From Bacteroidota bacterium (GTDB taxonomy: Bacteria; Bacteroidota; Bacteroidia; Bacteroidales; VadinHA17), in the NCBI GenBank assembly GCA_006227095.1, contig SBFZ01000298.1, positions 1 to 13,330 on the forward strand: a stretch of DNA of 13,330 nt, written 5' to 3'. Positions 1-6,878 of this stretch are shown one piece after another. A program made the translations under genes and the position numbers. Numbering within the stretch: the stretch's first letter is position 1; the number at the start of each line of letters is the position of its first letter. The notes under the pieces are model-generated. The model searched no databases, had not been told where the DNA came from, and saw only the letters and a program-made list of their open reading frames with translations.

Positions 1-275
1 TCTCAATGAACCTCTTCGGATTCAAACCCTCAGTCTACAAATACCTGAACATGGAGTTCAGCAATTTCCTCAACGAACGTATTTCAGACCCGAAGGCAGA
101 ACTTGACATCCCCACCTCACTCGACAAGTTCGTGAAGAAGGGGGAGATCACCATACAGATACTAAGGAGCAATGCCCGCTGGTTCGGTGTCACCTACAGG
201 GAGGACAAGCCTTTCGTGGTCGAGAGCATCCGTAAAATGGTTGACCAGGGAATGTATCCGGGAAAACTGTTCTAG
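1..275 (+). CDS. Sugar-phosphate nucleotidyltransferase-like protein, C-terminal fragment
   Basis: The reading frame is open from the left edge of the window (first full codon at base 3) to TAG at 273-275, so only the last 90 residues are present. The ATG at 6 lies inside a conserved-looking SMNLFGF stretch and is probably internal, not the true start. The tail, with NARWFGVTYREDKP, VESIRKMVDQG and a terminal YPGKLF, resembles the end of Bacteroidota proteins of about 300 residues that carry an N-terminal NTP-transferase (GT-A, nucleotide-sugar pyrophosphorylase-like) domain. The catalytic part lies outside the window, so the substrate cannot be judged. The assignment rests on recalled family resemblance of the C-terminal tail alone. 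It is convergent with the M23 peptidase gene downstream. Confidence 0.65.
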   Translation, partial: SMNLFGFKPSVYKYLNMEFSNFLNERISDPKAELDIPTSLDKFVKKGEITIQILRSNARWFGVTYREDKPFVVESIRKMVDQGMYPGKLF

Positions 276-310
276 CATCAAAACTTTATCGTCTGCGTTT
301 GCAGACCATG

Positions 311-333
311 GCGCGGGGTCACAGGCCCCGCGC
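311..333. terminator. GC-rich hairpin between convergent genes (possible bidirectional terminator)
   Basis: A perfect 8-bp stem GCGCGGGG/CCCCGCGC (311-318 with 326-333) encloses a 7-base loop, TCACAGG. It lies between the stops of two convergent genes. It is followed on the plus strand by a second small inverted repeat, TTCCC/GGGAA (334-345), and then by GGTGC/GCACC (362-374). Neither strand has a clean T-run directly after the stem, so it is not a textbook intrinsic terminator. A role in transcript 3'-end formation or mRNA stability is inferred from position only. Confidence 0.4.
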
Positions 334-394
334 TTCCCTTGGGAATAAAATCTCCTTCGATGGTGCCTGGCACCTCGCCCCGGACCCTCAGGTA

Positions 395-2110
395 CTACCA
401 GGTAAACTCACTGCTGATGACGGTGATATTGCCAAGGTTGTCGGTCACCTTCAGCTCCAGCTGATGGAGCGTATTTTCCTTCAGCCTTGATTTCTCAGGC
501 CTGCATATCAACAGGTCATTCTTGGCGTCATACTCAGCCAGTATCCACTGACCGTCAACCAGCATCTCATAGCTCTTTATTCCCGAGAAACTGTCACGTA
601 TGGTGGCAGTAAACTGTGATCTTCCTGTAAGGTTGGCGCCACGCGCAAAAGAGAGTTTTGCTGTCGGCGGTACTGTATCTGTTGTGACGGCATAATCGCC
701 CAGGCTGTTCATCTCCCCGCTGACAAAGCCATAGCTGTATTTTCCTCCTGCATACGATACGATTCCCTTTGGACTTATCTTTGCGAGGCAAAGCTTGTTC
801 TCAAGCCCGGGAATAACCGTGTCAGGCCTGACGGAGAGTCTGAACCTGTCATGAATGGCAACTGTTTCGTCATGCACCGAGTGAACAGGTGAGAGGAATC
901 CGTTCCCGCTCTTTCGTGTGGCATGATTAAACCAAAGGGTATCGTACAGGGCCCCTGCCGGGAAGTGAATCCGTATACCGTCAGCGGTGAAGTCAGAGGC
1001 CCTGCCCCATGGCAGCATCTTGCTGCAGCTGATCTCTGCCGGCGGCAGGACAGGATCTGACAGTGATTTTACCCTGAAGGTGACCCATGACCTGTTGTTA
1101 TGGTTATCGGTGACTACGATCTTGATTTCATGTTCGGCATCATCATTGAATCTCAGCACTCCCCTCCGTACATGCCCGTCGTACATTGACAACCGGTCTC
1201 CCGGCTGTATGTGAAGCCTGTGAATATACTCCCCGGAAGTGATCCTGGCAGCATAGTCTATATGGGCATTTATATACCTGCTTTCACTGTATGCGAAACG
1301 GTCGGCCCGGAAGCTGAAGACCCTCAACCCGTCAGCTATCAGTTCAATTGAATATACACCGCACCTGTTGGAGCTGTTGTCAAAGGTATCCCAGCATTTG
1401 ATCCCTATCCCCACTTCACCGTAAATCACGGGTGTGGTGGCAGATGAAATGCCGTAGGAACCATCAGAAGGGACGGTCCGCATTACCAGGCTGTTATGGC
1501 TGTTGTTTACAGAAGCACCCCTTGAGAGAGGGTAAAGGATCACCCTGTCTATCACCGGCCGCATCCGGTCACTGACGCCAAAATCAAACAACAAGGGATT
1601 TACCGGATCTTCCGTTGCCGAATCACGAAGCTCAAAATGGAGGTGGGGCCCTGATGACCCTCCCGTGTTCCCTGACCAGGCAATAACCTCACCCTTTGAG
1701 ACCCGGAACTGGTTCCTTTGCGGGAAGAGTGAGACGCTGAAGCTCTTCTGTCTGTACTGGTTATCCCTGACAAACTCTTCGATATCAGGTCTGAAGCTTC
1801 TGAGGTGAGCGTAGACTGACGAGTAGCCTGACGGGTGCCTTACATACAGAGTCTTCCCAAATCCGGTTGGACTGACAGCTATCCTGTATATAAAACCTTC
1901 ATCCACTGCAAGCACATCCTTCCCCTGGACGCCCCCGGTCCGGTAATCAATCCCGGTGTGAAAGTGGTCAGCCCTCAGCTCTGCAAAGCTGGCCGAGAGT
2001 GAGGGAGTCTCCCGCATGGGACTGATGAACGAAACATTTCCGGAAGGCTGTGAACCAATGACAGTTGTAGCTGTTATAGCTATGGCGAAGAGTATTGTTT
2101 TTTTGTTCAT
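395..2110 (-). CDS. M23 family (LytM-type) metallopeptidase, secreted
   Basis: This 571-residue protein begins with a signal-like segment (residues 1-20, two lysines then a hydrophobic run ending TTVIGS), so it is probably exported to the periplasm or outer envelope. A peptidase M23 domain follows at about residues 25-175. The zinc-binding motifs are intact: HTGID gives H51 and D55 (HxxxD), and SGPHLHFEL gives H156 and H158 (HxH). Family members cleave peptide cross-links of peptidoglycan or act as regulators of division and envelope enzymes. The remaining 400 or so residues look beta-rich with repeated Ig-like character (for example PPTAKLSFARG and a final strand VTVISSEFTW-like tail) and have no function I recognise. 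The long beta-rich C-terminus after an N-terminal M23 domain is the opposite of many E. coli LytM proteins. The ATG at 2110 fits the signal peptide and lies about 10 bases after the predicted transcription start. Confidence 0.88.
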   Translation of the reverse strand: MNKKTILFAIAITATTVIGSQPSGNVSFISPMRETPSLSASFAELRADHFHTGIDYRTGGVQGKDVLAVDEGFIYRIAVSPTGFGKTLYVRHPSGYSSVYAHLRSFRPDIEEFVRDNQYRQKSFSVSLFPQRNQFRVSKGEVIAWSGNTGGSSGPHLHFELRDSATEDPVNPLLFDFGVSDRMRPVIDRVILYPLSRGASVNNSHNSLVMRTVPSDGSYGISSATTPVIYGEVGIGIKCWDTFDNSSNRCGVYSIELIADGLRVFSFRADRFAYSESRYINAHIDYAARITSGEYIHRLHIQPGDRLSMYDGHVRRGVLRFNDDAEHEIKIVVTDNHNNRSWVTFRVKSLSDPVLPPAEISCSKMLPWGRASDFTADGIRIHFPAGALYDTLWFNHATRKSGNGFLSPVHSVHDETVAIHDRFRLSVRPDTVIPGLENKLCLAKISPKGIVSYAGGKYSYGFVSGEMNSLGDYAVTTDTVPPTAKLSFARGANLTGRSQFTATIRDSFSGIKSYEMLVDGQWILAEYDAKNDLLICRPEKSRLKENTLHQLELKVTDNLGNITVISSEFTW

Positions 2111-2126
2111 GGCAGAGTAAGATGTG

Positions 2127-2157
2127 CAAATCTAAAGTTCTGCCCGCAAAGAGCAAA
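2127..2157 (-). promoter_or_regulatory. Bacteroidota consensus promoter of the M23 peptidase gene
   Basis: Read on the minus strand, TTTG (2157-2154) is followed after exactly 19 bases by TAGATTTG (2134-2127). This matches the Bacteroidota housekeeping promoter consensus TTTG-N19-21-TAnnTTTG at every fixed position. Initiation would fall near 2120, leaving a leader of about 10 bases before the ATG at 2110. It is divergent from the promoter of the coiled-coil/zapA operon. Confidence 0.8.
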
Positions 2158-2173
2158 CTTAATGCCCTCTTTT

Positions 2174-2204
2174 TTTGAAAAGAGCAAAAGAAATGTTACT
2201 TTTG
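2174..2204 (+). promoter_or_regulatory. Bacteroidota consensus promoter of the coiled-coil/zapA/6S/rny operon
   Basis: TTTG at 2174-2177 is separated by exactly 19 bases from TACTTTTG at 2197-2204, a full match to the Bacteroidota consensus TTTG-N19-21-TAnnTTTG. The start of transcription is expected near 2210-2212. That places it only about 10 bases before ATG 2222, and at the very edge of the alternative TTG at 2213, which argues for the ATG. Confidence 0.8.
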
Positions 2205-2221
2205 CAATATAGTTGTCAGCC

Positions 2222-2515
2222 ATGAATGCAAAGGGATATGAGGAGTATCTTTTGCTCCGGAGAGCGGTTGAAGAACTGTTGTCGGAGCATGGAAAGCTGG
2301 TTGAGCTGACAACCGGTTTGGAAAACGAACTGTCAGAGGTCAGACGGCAGCTGGCAGCTAAAAACGAAGAAGTAAAGGAGCTTCAGGCAAGATACGAAAG
2401 AGCTAAGTTCTCGGGAGCAATCCTGGGCGGCGGGGAGGATGCCGTAACGGCAAGGAGGAGAGTGAGTGAACTTGTGCGGGAGATAGATAAATGTATTGCT
2501 CTTTTAGACAGATAA
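2222..2515 (+). CDS. Small coiled-coil protein encoded upstream of ZapA (ZapB-like, function unproven)
   Basis: The product has about 97 residues. From roughly residue 8 to 63 it shows heptad-like spacing of leucines among acidic and basic residues (EELLSEHGKLVEL, LENELSEVRRQL, KELQARYERAK), typical of a parallel coiled coil. A short glycine-rich break (GAILGGGEDA) and a second amphipathic helix ending IALLDR follow. There is no signal peptide or membrane segment, so it should be cytosolic. It sits 10 bases before zapA behind a shared promoter. I infer a division-related, ZapB-like partner of ZapA from this linkage and the coiled coil; the sequence alone does not prove it. A TTG at 2213 in frame is an alternative start, but it lies at the predicted transcription start, so ATG 2222 is preferred. 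Confidence 0.8.
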   Translation: MNAKGYEEYLLLRRAVEELLSEHGKLVELTTGLENELSEVRRQLAAKNEEVKELQARYERAKFSGAILGGGEDAVTARRRVSELVREIDKCIALLDR

Positions 2516-2525
2516 TTATATAACA

Positions 2526-2816
2526 ATGGATGATAAGCTTTCGATCCGGGTTAATGTGGCCGACAGGTATTATCCGTTGAAGGTTGAGAGTGAGAATGAG
2601 GAACGTATCAGGAAGGCGGCCAGGCTGATCAATGAAAAGGTGCTGCAGTACAAGCAGCGTTATGTTGACAAGGATACGCAGGATTTCCTTGCGATGGCAG
2701 CTCTTCAGTACGTGATCAGGCTCATTGAGATAGAGGAGAAGGATGATGACAGATCCCTTGAGGAAGGGCTGAACGAGCTGACTGAAAAAATCAACCAGAG
2801 TCTGTTGAAAAGATAG
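2526..2816 (+). CDS. zapA: Cell division protein ZapA
   Basis: This 96-residue protein matches the ZapA family in length and layout. An N-terminal globular head opens with LSIRVNVADRYYPLKV, followed by EERIRKAARLINEKV, the conserved linker region with QDFLAMAALQ, and a C-terminal helix of about 30 residues suited to coiled-coil dimerisation. ZapA binds FtsZ polymers in the cytoplasm and promotes Z-ring bundling. It lies 10 bases after the coiled-coil gene, in the same operon. The ATG at 2526 follows an AT-rich stretch (TTATATAAC) without a Shine-Dalgarno, as is usual for this phylum. The gene immediately precedes the 6S-like RNA. Confidence 0.92.
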   Translation: MDDKLSIRVNVADRYYPLKVESENEERIRKAARLINEKVLQYKQRYVDKDTQDFLAMAALQYVIRLIEIEEKDDDRSLEEGLNELTEKINQSLLKR

Positions 2817-2834
2817 ATACCCGTTCTTTAAAAT
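2805..2834 (+). promoter_or_regulatory. Candidate promoter for the 6S-like RNA
   Basis: TTGAAA (2805-2810), inside the last codons of zapA, and TAAAAT (2829-2834) are 18 bases apart. Measured in the Bacteroidota style this is TTG-N21-TA, but the TTTG half of the -7 element is replaced by ATAG, so it is a weak match. Initiation would fall near 2841-2843, just before the first base of the RNA's closing stem (2846/2847). That agreement is the main support. The RNA could instead be processed from the zapA transcript. Confidence 0.4.
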
Positions 2835-2842
2835 AGCAGGAT

Positions 2843-3044
2843 ATTGCCCGCATTGTTTCTCTATTCGTTTTGGAAACTCAACAGTTTTTACTTTGGAGTA
2901 GGTCTTGGTTTGCCTAGGACAGGCCTCAGCCCGGTTCGCCGGGATCCCGATCCGTCGGGACGGTGGAAGCCCGAAGCATAACGGCCGCTCCAGCCATGTA
3001 GATATGGGGTTTTTTAAAAGTTGGAGGAACTCTGCGGGTTTTTT
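2843..3044 (+). ncRNA. ssrS: 6S-like RNA (ssrS), between zapA and rny
   Basis: This 247-base gap has no plausible gene but can be folded by eye into a rod closed by its own ends. CCCGCA (2847-2852) pairs with TGCGGG (3033-3038), and after a 2x2 internal loop GTTTCTC (2855-2861) pairs with GAGGAAC (3024-3030). The closing stem is followed at once by six T (3039-3044). Inward lies a large asymmetric bubble whose 3' side carries a small hairpin, CCAT/ATGG (2994-3007). Then TGGAG/CTCCA (2894-2898 with 2988-2992) starts the apical arm. The arm bears GCCT/AGGC (2912-2924), CCCGG-TTCG-CCGGG (2930-2943) and TCCCGA-TCCG-TCGGGA (2945-2960). Length (about 200 nt), closing stem, central bubble and apical arm are the 6S hallmarks. 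The apical hairpin with TCCG loop followed by GGAAGCC recalls the E. coli molecule. 6S RNA binds RNA polymerase holoenzyme as an open-promoter mimic; in E. coli ssrS also lies directly downstream of zapA. Exact ends are estimates. Confidence 0.78.
3033..3044 (+). terminator. 3' end of the 6S-like RNA (closing stem plus T-run)
   Basis: The 3' strand of the closing stem, TGCGGG, runs directly into six T. No local hairpin precedes this T-run; the only pairing partner found is CCCGCA, about 190 bases upstream. Transcript release would therefore depend on the folded RNA or on leaky read-through into rny, whose ATG is only 20 bases further on. Confidence 0.5.
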
Positions 3045-3063
3045 ATATTAATAATTTAAACCT

Positions 3064-4620
3064 ATGATTATAGCACAGATATCAGCAGGGATCTGTTTCG
3101 CCATTGGCGGGGCAGCCCTTATAGCAGGATCAGCGTTGTCATTTTACATGTGGCAGCTGATGCTGCGCAACAGGAGAAAGAAAATTGTTTCAGAAGCGGA
3201 AGCCGAAGCTGAGGTCATCAAGAAGGAGAAGATACTTCAGGCCAAGGAGCGTTTTCTGCAATTAAAGGCTGAGCATGAAAAGGTAATCAACGAACGCAAT
3301 AACCGGATTGCCCAGGCTGAAAACAGGATAAAGCAGAAGGAACTTACCCTTTCACAGCGCCTTGAGGAGACACAGCGGAGGAAAAATGAAGTTGATGCCA
3401 TCCGGGACAACCTGACCCAGCAAATGGAGCTTCTCGACAAGAAATCTGAAGAGGTGGCAAAACTGCACAGGCAGCAGGTTGAACAACTGGAAGCTCTCTC
3501 AGGTCTCTCGGCGGAAGAGGCCAAAAACCAGCTTATTGACTCACTGAAGGAGGAGGCCCGCACAGACGCGATGTCATACATCAATGAGATCCTCGATGAT
3601 GCAAAGATGACTGCCACCAAGGAAGCCAAGCGTGTGGTGCTGATGGCAATACAACGTGTGGCAGCCGAAACGGCAATTGAAAACGCCGTAACGGTTTTCC
3701 ATATTGATTCTGATGAGATCAAAGGACGCATTATCGGCCGTGAAGGCCGGAATATAAGGGCTCTTGAGGCTGCCACCGGGGTGGAAATAATTGTTGATGA
3801 CACCCCCGAAGCAATAGTTCTCTCAGGATTTGATCCGGTGCGGCGTGAGATAGCCCGGCTGGCACTGCATCAGCTGGTCACCGATGGCCGCATACACCCG
3901 GCACGCATCGAGGAGATCGTGGAAAAAACACGCAAGCAGGTTGAAGAGGAGATCATTGAGATAGGCAAGCGCACCACCATAGACCTCGGGATACATGGTC
4001 TTCATCCTGAGCTCATCAGGCTTGTGGGCAAGATGAAATACCGTTCTTCATATGGTCAGAACCTGTTGCAGCACTCGCGTGAAGTGGCCAACCTGGCATC
4101 AATCATGGCTGCGGAACTGGGTCTGAACCCGAAACTGGCAAAAAGGGCAGGGCTGCTGCATGACATTGGCAAGGTGCCTGATGATGAACCGGAACTGCCA
4201 CATGCTGTTCTGGGTATGAAACTTGCAGAGAAATACAAGGAGAAACCGGAGGTAATAAATGCCATCGGTTCCCATCATGACGAAACCGAAATGACAACAC
4301 TTATTGCACCCATCGTGCAGGTATGTGACGCCATTTCAGGAGCTCGTCCCGGAGCAAGACGCGAAGTGATAGAATCATATATCAAAAGGCTCAATGAACT
4401 CGAATCAGTTGCCCTTTCTTATCCCGGGGTGACCAAAACATATGCTATACAGGCAGGAAGAGAGCTGAGGGTGATAGTAGGAGCTGACAAGGTATCTGAC
4501 AAGGATACTGAAAACCTCTCTTTTGAGATAGCACGGAAGATCCAGAACGAGATGACCTATCCGGGTCAGATCAAGATCACCGTTATCAGGGAGACAAGAG
4601 CAGTCAACTATGCCAAATAA
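3064..4620 (+). CDS. rny: Ribonuclease Y (endoribonuclease, RNA turnover)
   Basis: The product has 518 residues, within the usual 510-525 of the family. An N-terminal membrane anchor (residues about 5-33) is followed by a long charged coiled coil (about 38-190). A KH RNA-binding domain comes next with [10 protein letters not shown] at about 221-230. The metal-dependent HD domain is complete: H337, the HD pair H366-D367 in LLHDIGK, HHD at 404-406, and D422 in [11 protein letters not shown]. The C-terminal domain ends NYAK. RNase Y makes initiating endonucleolytic cuts in mRNA at the membrane. It follows zapA and the 6S-like RNA and has no clear promoter of its own, so it is probably reached by read-through. 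Its last base overlaps the next gene's start, which suggests coupled translation. Confidence 0.96.
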   Translation: MIIAQISAGICFAIGGAALIAGSALSFYMWQLMLRNRRKKIVSEAEAEAEVIKKEKILQAKERFLQLKAEHEKVINERNNRIAQAENRIKQKELTLSQRLEETQRRKNEVDAIRDNLTQQMELLDKKSEEVAKLHRQQVEQLEALSGLSAEEAKNQLIDSLKEEARTDAMSYINEILDDAKMTATKEAKRVVLMAIQRVAAETAIENAVTVFHIDSDEIKGRIIGREGRNIRALEAATGVEIIVDDTPEAIVLSGFDPVRREIARLALHQLVTDGRIHPARIEEIVEKTRKQVEEEIIEIGKRTTIDLGIHGLHPELIRLVGKMKYRSSYGQNLLQHSREVANLASIMAAELGLNPKLAKRAGLLHDIGKVPDDEPELPHAVLGMKLAEKYKEKPEVINAIGSHHDETEMTTLIAPIVQVCDAISGARPGARREVIESYIKRLNELESVALSYPGVTKTYAIQAGRELRVIVGADKVSDKDTENLSFEIARKIQNEMTYPGQIKITVIRETRAVNYAK

Positions 4621-5780
4621 TGAAGAAACTGAAGATCCTCAACATTGTCGGCGCGAGGCCCCAGATCATCAAGGCCTCTGCCATCAGCCGGGCAATCGCG
4701 GGAGAGTTTTCTGCTGACGTTCAGGAGGTTGTGGTTCATACCGGTCAGCATTATGACAGGGAGCTCTCCGATGTGTTTTTTGATGAACTGGAGATAAAAA
4801 GGCCTGATCACAACCTTCAGGTAGGTTCAGGCCGGCATGGCAGGCAGACAGGTATGATCATGGAACGGCTTGAAGACGTCATCCTCAATGAAAAGCCTGA
4901 CTGCGTTGTTATCTATGGTGACACCAACTCAACCCTTGCTGCCGCCCTTGCAGCATCAAAGCAGCATTTCCCTGTGGTACACATTGAAGCAGGCATGAGG
5001 TCATTCAACAAGACCATGCCTGAGGAGATTAACCGTATCATGGCAGATCATGCTTCAACCCTGCTGATAGCTCCAACCAATGCCGCCTTCAAGAACCTGA
5101 TGGCTGAAGGATTCCGTCCTGAAAATGTGGCGCCATACTCAATAAACAACCCGAGGGTCTTTCTTACGGGTGATATTATGTATGACAACAGTCTTTTCTA
5201 CGCAGACCTGGCGGAGCGGAAAAAACAGGATTTTCTTGCAGGTCTGGGAGTGGCTGACAGCGAGTTCGTGCTTGTGACTATTCACCGTGATTCCAACACT
5301 GATGATCCTGTCAGGCTGACTGCGATATTCAGTACGATCAGGGAGCTGTCTGAGGCTAATTCCATTCCCATGATCATGCCGCTTCATCCCCGCACGATGA
5401 TTGCACTTCGAAACCGGGCACCCGAGCTCTATGCCAGTCTGTCAGACCACCCGCTGATCAGGGTGGTGCCCCCTGTCTCTTTCCTTGAGATGATCCTGCT
5501 TGAGAAGAGAGCAAGACTGATAATCACTGATTCAGGTGGGGTACAGAAGGAGAGCCATTTCTTTTCAAGGCCATGCATCGTGCTAAGGAAGGAGACGGAA
5601 TGGGTGGAACTTGTAAGGAACGGTACAGTGAAACTTGCCGATGCAGATCCGGTTAAAATCAGGGATGCATGGGACTATTTCATGACCAGCGGTGATACCC
5701 TGCAGTACCCCGGTTTTTACGGTGACGGCAAAGCCGCAATAACCATACTCAAAGAGATACTGGCTGTATTCAGGAACTGA
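4620..5780 (+). CDS. wecB: UDP-N-acetylglucosamine 2-epimerase, non-hydrolysing
   Basis: This 386-residue enzyme converts UDP-GlcNAc to UDP-ManNAc, a precursor for surface polysaccharides. Family landmarks appear in order: GARPQ (11-15), HTGQHYD (40-46), GDTNST (100-105), HIEAGMRS with E123, PEEINR (134-139), TIHRDSNTDD with H222, and TDSGGVQKES in the C-terminal Rossmann half that binds the UDP moiety. Length is normal for the WecB/MnaA family and it has no signal peptide, so it is cytoplasmic. The ATG shares its first base with the last base of the rny stop (TAATG), which suggests translational coupling. No sugar-pathway partner such as a UDP-ManNAc dehydrogenase lies beside it. Its 3' end overlaps the convergent nucleoside phosphorylase gene by 11 bases. 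Specificity for this sugar over a relative is likely but inferred. Confidence 0.92.
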   Translation: MKKLKILNIVGARPQIIKASAISRAIAGEFSADVQEVVVHTGQHYDRELSDVFFDELEIKRPDHNLQVGSGRHGRQTGMIMERLEDVILNEKPDCVVIYGDTNSTLAAALAASKQHFPVVHIEAGMRSFNKTMPEEINRIMADHASTLLIAPTNAAFKNLMAEGFRPENVAPYSINNPRVFLTGDIMYDNSLFYADLAERKKQDFLAGLGVADSEFVLVTIHRDSNTDDPVRLTAIFSTIRELSEANSIPMIMPLHPRTMIALRNRAPELYASLSDHPLIRVVPPVSFLEMILLEKRARLIITDSGGVQKESHFFSRPCIVLRKETEWVELVRNGTVKLADADPVKIRDAWDYFMTSGDTLQYPGFYGDGKAAITILKEILAVFRN

Positions 5781-6633
5781 GGCCTTCGAGGACAAGCTGC
5801 GCCAGTGCCCTGACCGAAGGCTTGTAATCGTTCAGGAACTCGCCCGTGACCCGGTTCCCTATCACCACACAGACGGTAAGCGCCCTGTGATTCAGTAGTT
5901 TTGACAACCCGTAAATCGCGGAGCTCTCCATTTCATAGTTGGTTATTCTCTCATCCCTGAAACGGAATGAAGTGATGTTGTCATTCAGCTCATTGTCAAA
6001 GGGCTCAAGTCTCAGACGGCGACCCTGGGGAGCATAGAATCCGGGGGTTGAGATGGTTATTCCCTTCGTCAGTCCCTGCGCAACCTGCTCAAGAAGTCCT
6101 GAATCAGCCTCCACAGCATATGGATAGGCAAGCACATCGGGCCATTCGAGGTGGGTCGCAAGTGCATCGGCCAGCATATGGTCAAGACACCATTCATACC
6201 CCTCGTAAAAATGAAGTACGCCGTCAAACCCGACAGCTTTGGCAGTGGCCACGAATGAGCCTGCTGGCAGGTCAGCCTGAAGTCCTCCGGTTGTTCCTAT
6301 TCTGACGAAGGTCAGAGAACGTGGTTCTTCCACTGCCACACCTGTGGAAAGATCAATGTTTGCAAGGGCATCCAGCTCATTTATCAGGATGTCAATGTTG
6401 TCTGTCCCGATACCCGAAGAAATGACCGTGATCTCCGTCTCACGGTAAAAGCCGGTCACAGTGGTGAATTCCCTGTTGCTCCTGCGGACCCTTACTGAAT
6501 CAAGCATTTCAGCTATCATTTCAACCCTTCCCGGATCACCGACGATGATTATCTTGTCAGCGATTTCTCCGGGAAGAAGGTGGAGGTGAAACACCGAGCC
6601 GTCAGTATTGGTTATAAGTTCTGTTTTTTTCAT
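5770..6633 (-). CDS. Nucleoside phosphorylase (uridine phosphorylase-like)
   Basis: This 287-residue cytosolic enzyme belongs to the PNP/UDP phosphorylase family (NP-I fold), which splits nucleosides with phosphate to give a free base and ribose-1-phosphate. Visible motifs are the phosphate-site GDPGRV (32-37), SSGIGTDNID (72-81), RIGTTGGLQ (111-119), and the ribose-binding NYEMESSAIYGL (232-243) with paired acidic E and M. GFYAPQGRRLR (198-208) looks like the specificity region of a Bacteroidota subgroup of about 290 residues. I cannot tell uridine from purine preference by eye. The start at 6633 gives MKKTELITNTDG, which fits the family. An in-frame ATG at 6663 adds ten residues of unrelated character and is less likely. 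Its 3' end overlaps the convergent epimerase gene. A TATTTTTG box (6753-6746, minus) is a possible upstream -7 element, but no -33 partner is visible. Confidence 0.9.
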   Translation of the reverse strand: MKKTELITNTDGSVFHLHLLPGEIADKIIIVGDPGRVEMIAEMLDSVRVRRSNREFTTVTGFYRETEITVISSGIGTDNIDILINELDALANIDLSTGVAVEEPRSLTFVRIGTTGGLQADLPAGSFVATAKAVGFDGVLHFYEGYEWCLDHMLADALATHLEWPDVLAYPYAVEADSGLLEQVAQGLTKGITISTPGFYAPQGRRLRLEPFDNELNDNITSFRFRDERITNYEMESSAIYGLSKLLNHRALTVCVVIGNRVTGEFLNDYKPSVRALAQLVLEGLSS

Positions 6634-6852
6634 TTTTTCATAAATATTTGTTATACAGGCCATAAGTGAATTAGTCCGGTACTTTGGTCAGATCACTGTA
6701 TGAAATCCAGCTCATGAAGGGCCCCGCTTCCTGAACGGTAAACAGCAAAAATACAAAAAATGTCTTCAGTCGTTGCTCCGGACAGGGCAGAGTTAAGGGA
6801 GTTAATAATTGTTAATTTGACAATTGAGACACTGTGAATTACAGGATAGAAA

Positions 6853-6860
6853 TATCTTTG
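6853..6860 (+). promoter_or_regulatory. Perfect Bacteroidota -7 box ahead of the DUF5916 gene
   Basis: TATCTTTG matches TAnnTTTG exactly. No TTTG stands at the ideal 19-21 bases upstream; the nearest TTG is at 6824-6826 (26-base gap). If used, transcription would begin near 6866. That would leave the in-frame GTG at 6834 untranscribed and point to the ATG at 6879 or 6885. Confidence 0.45.
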
Positions 6861-6878
6861 CTGCCGGACCCAAACCAG

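Noticed and set aside
299..490. 63-codon plus-strand frame after the nucleotidyltransferase
   Set aside because: It runs through the GC hairpin and into the 3' end of the M23 gene on the other strand, and its product resembles no protein.
2888..2895. TTACTTTG inside the 6S-like region as a promoter -7 box
   Set aside because: It has one mismatch and the only TTTG upstream (2869-2872) is 15 bases away, too close. A start here would also remove the 5' half of the closing stem.
3237..3803. 188-codon open frame antisense to rny
   Set aside because: It is a serine-rich shadow of the RNase Y coiled coil and KH region; the plus-strand frame shows clear family motifs over the same span.
6807..6825. 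AATTGT-N7-ACAATT inverted repeat before the DUF5916 gene as an operator
   Set aside because: It is short and AT-rich in an AT-rich gap, with no regulator nearby; expected by chance.
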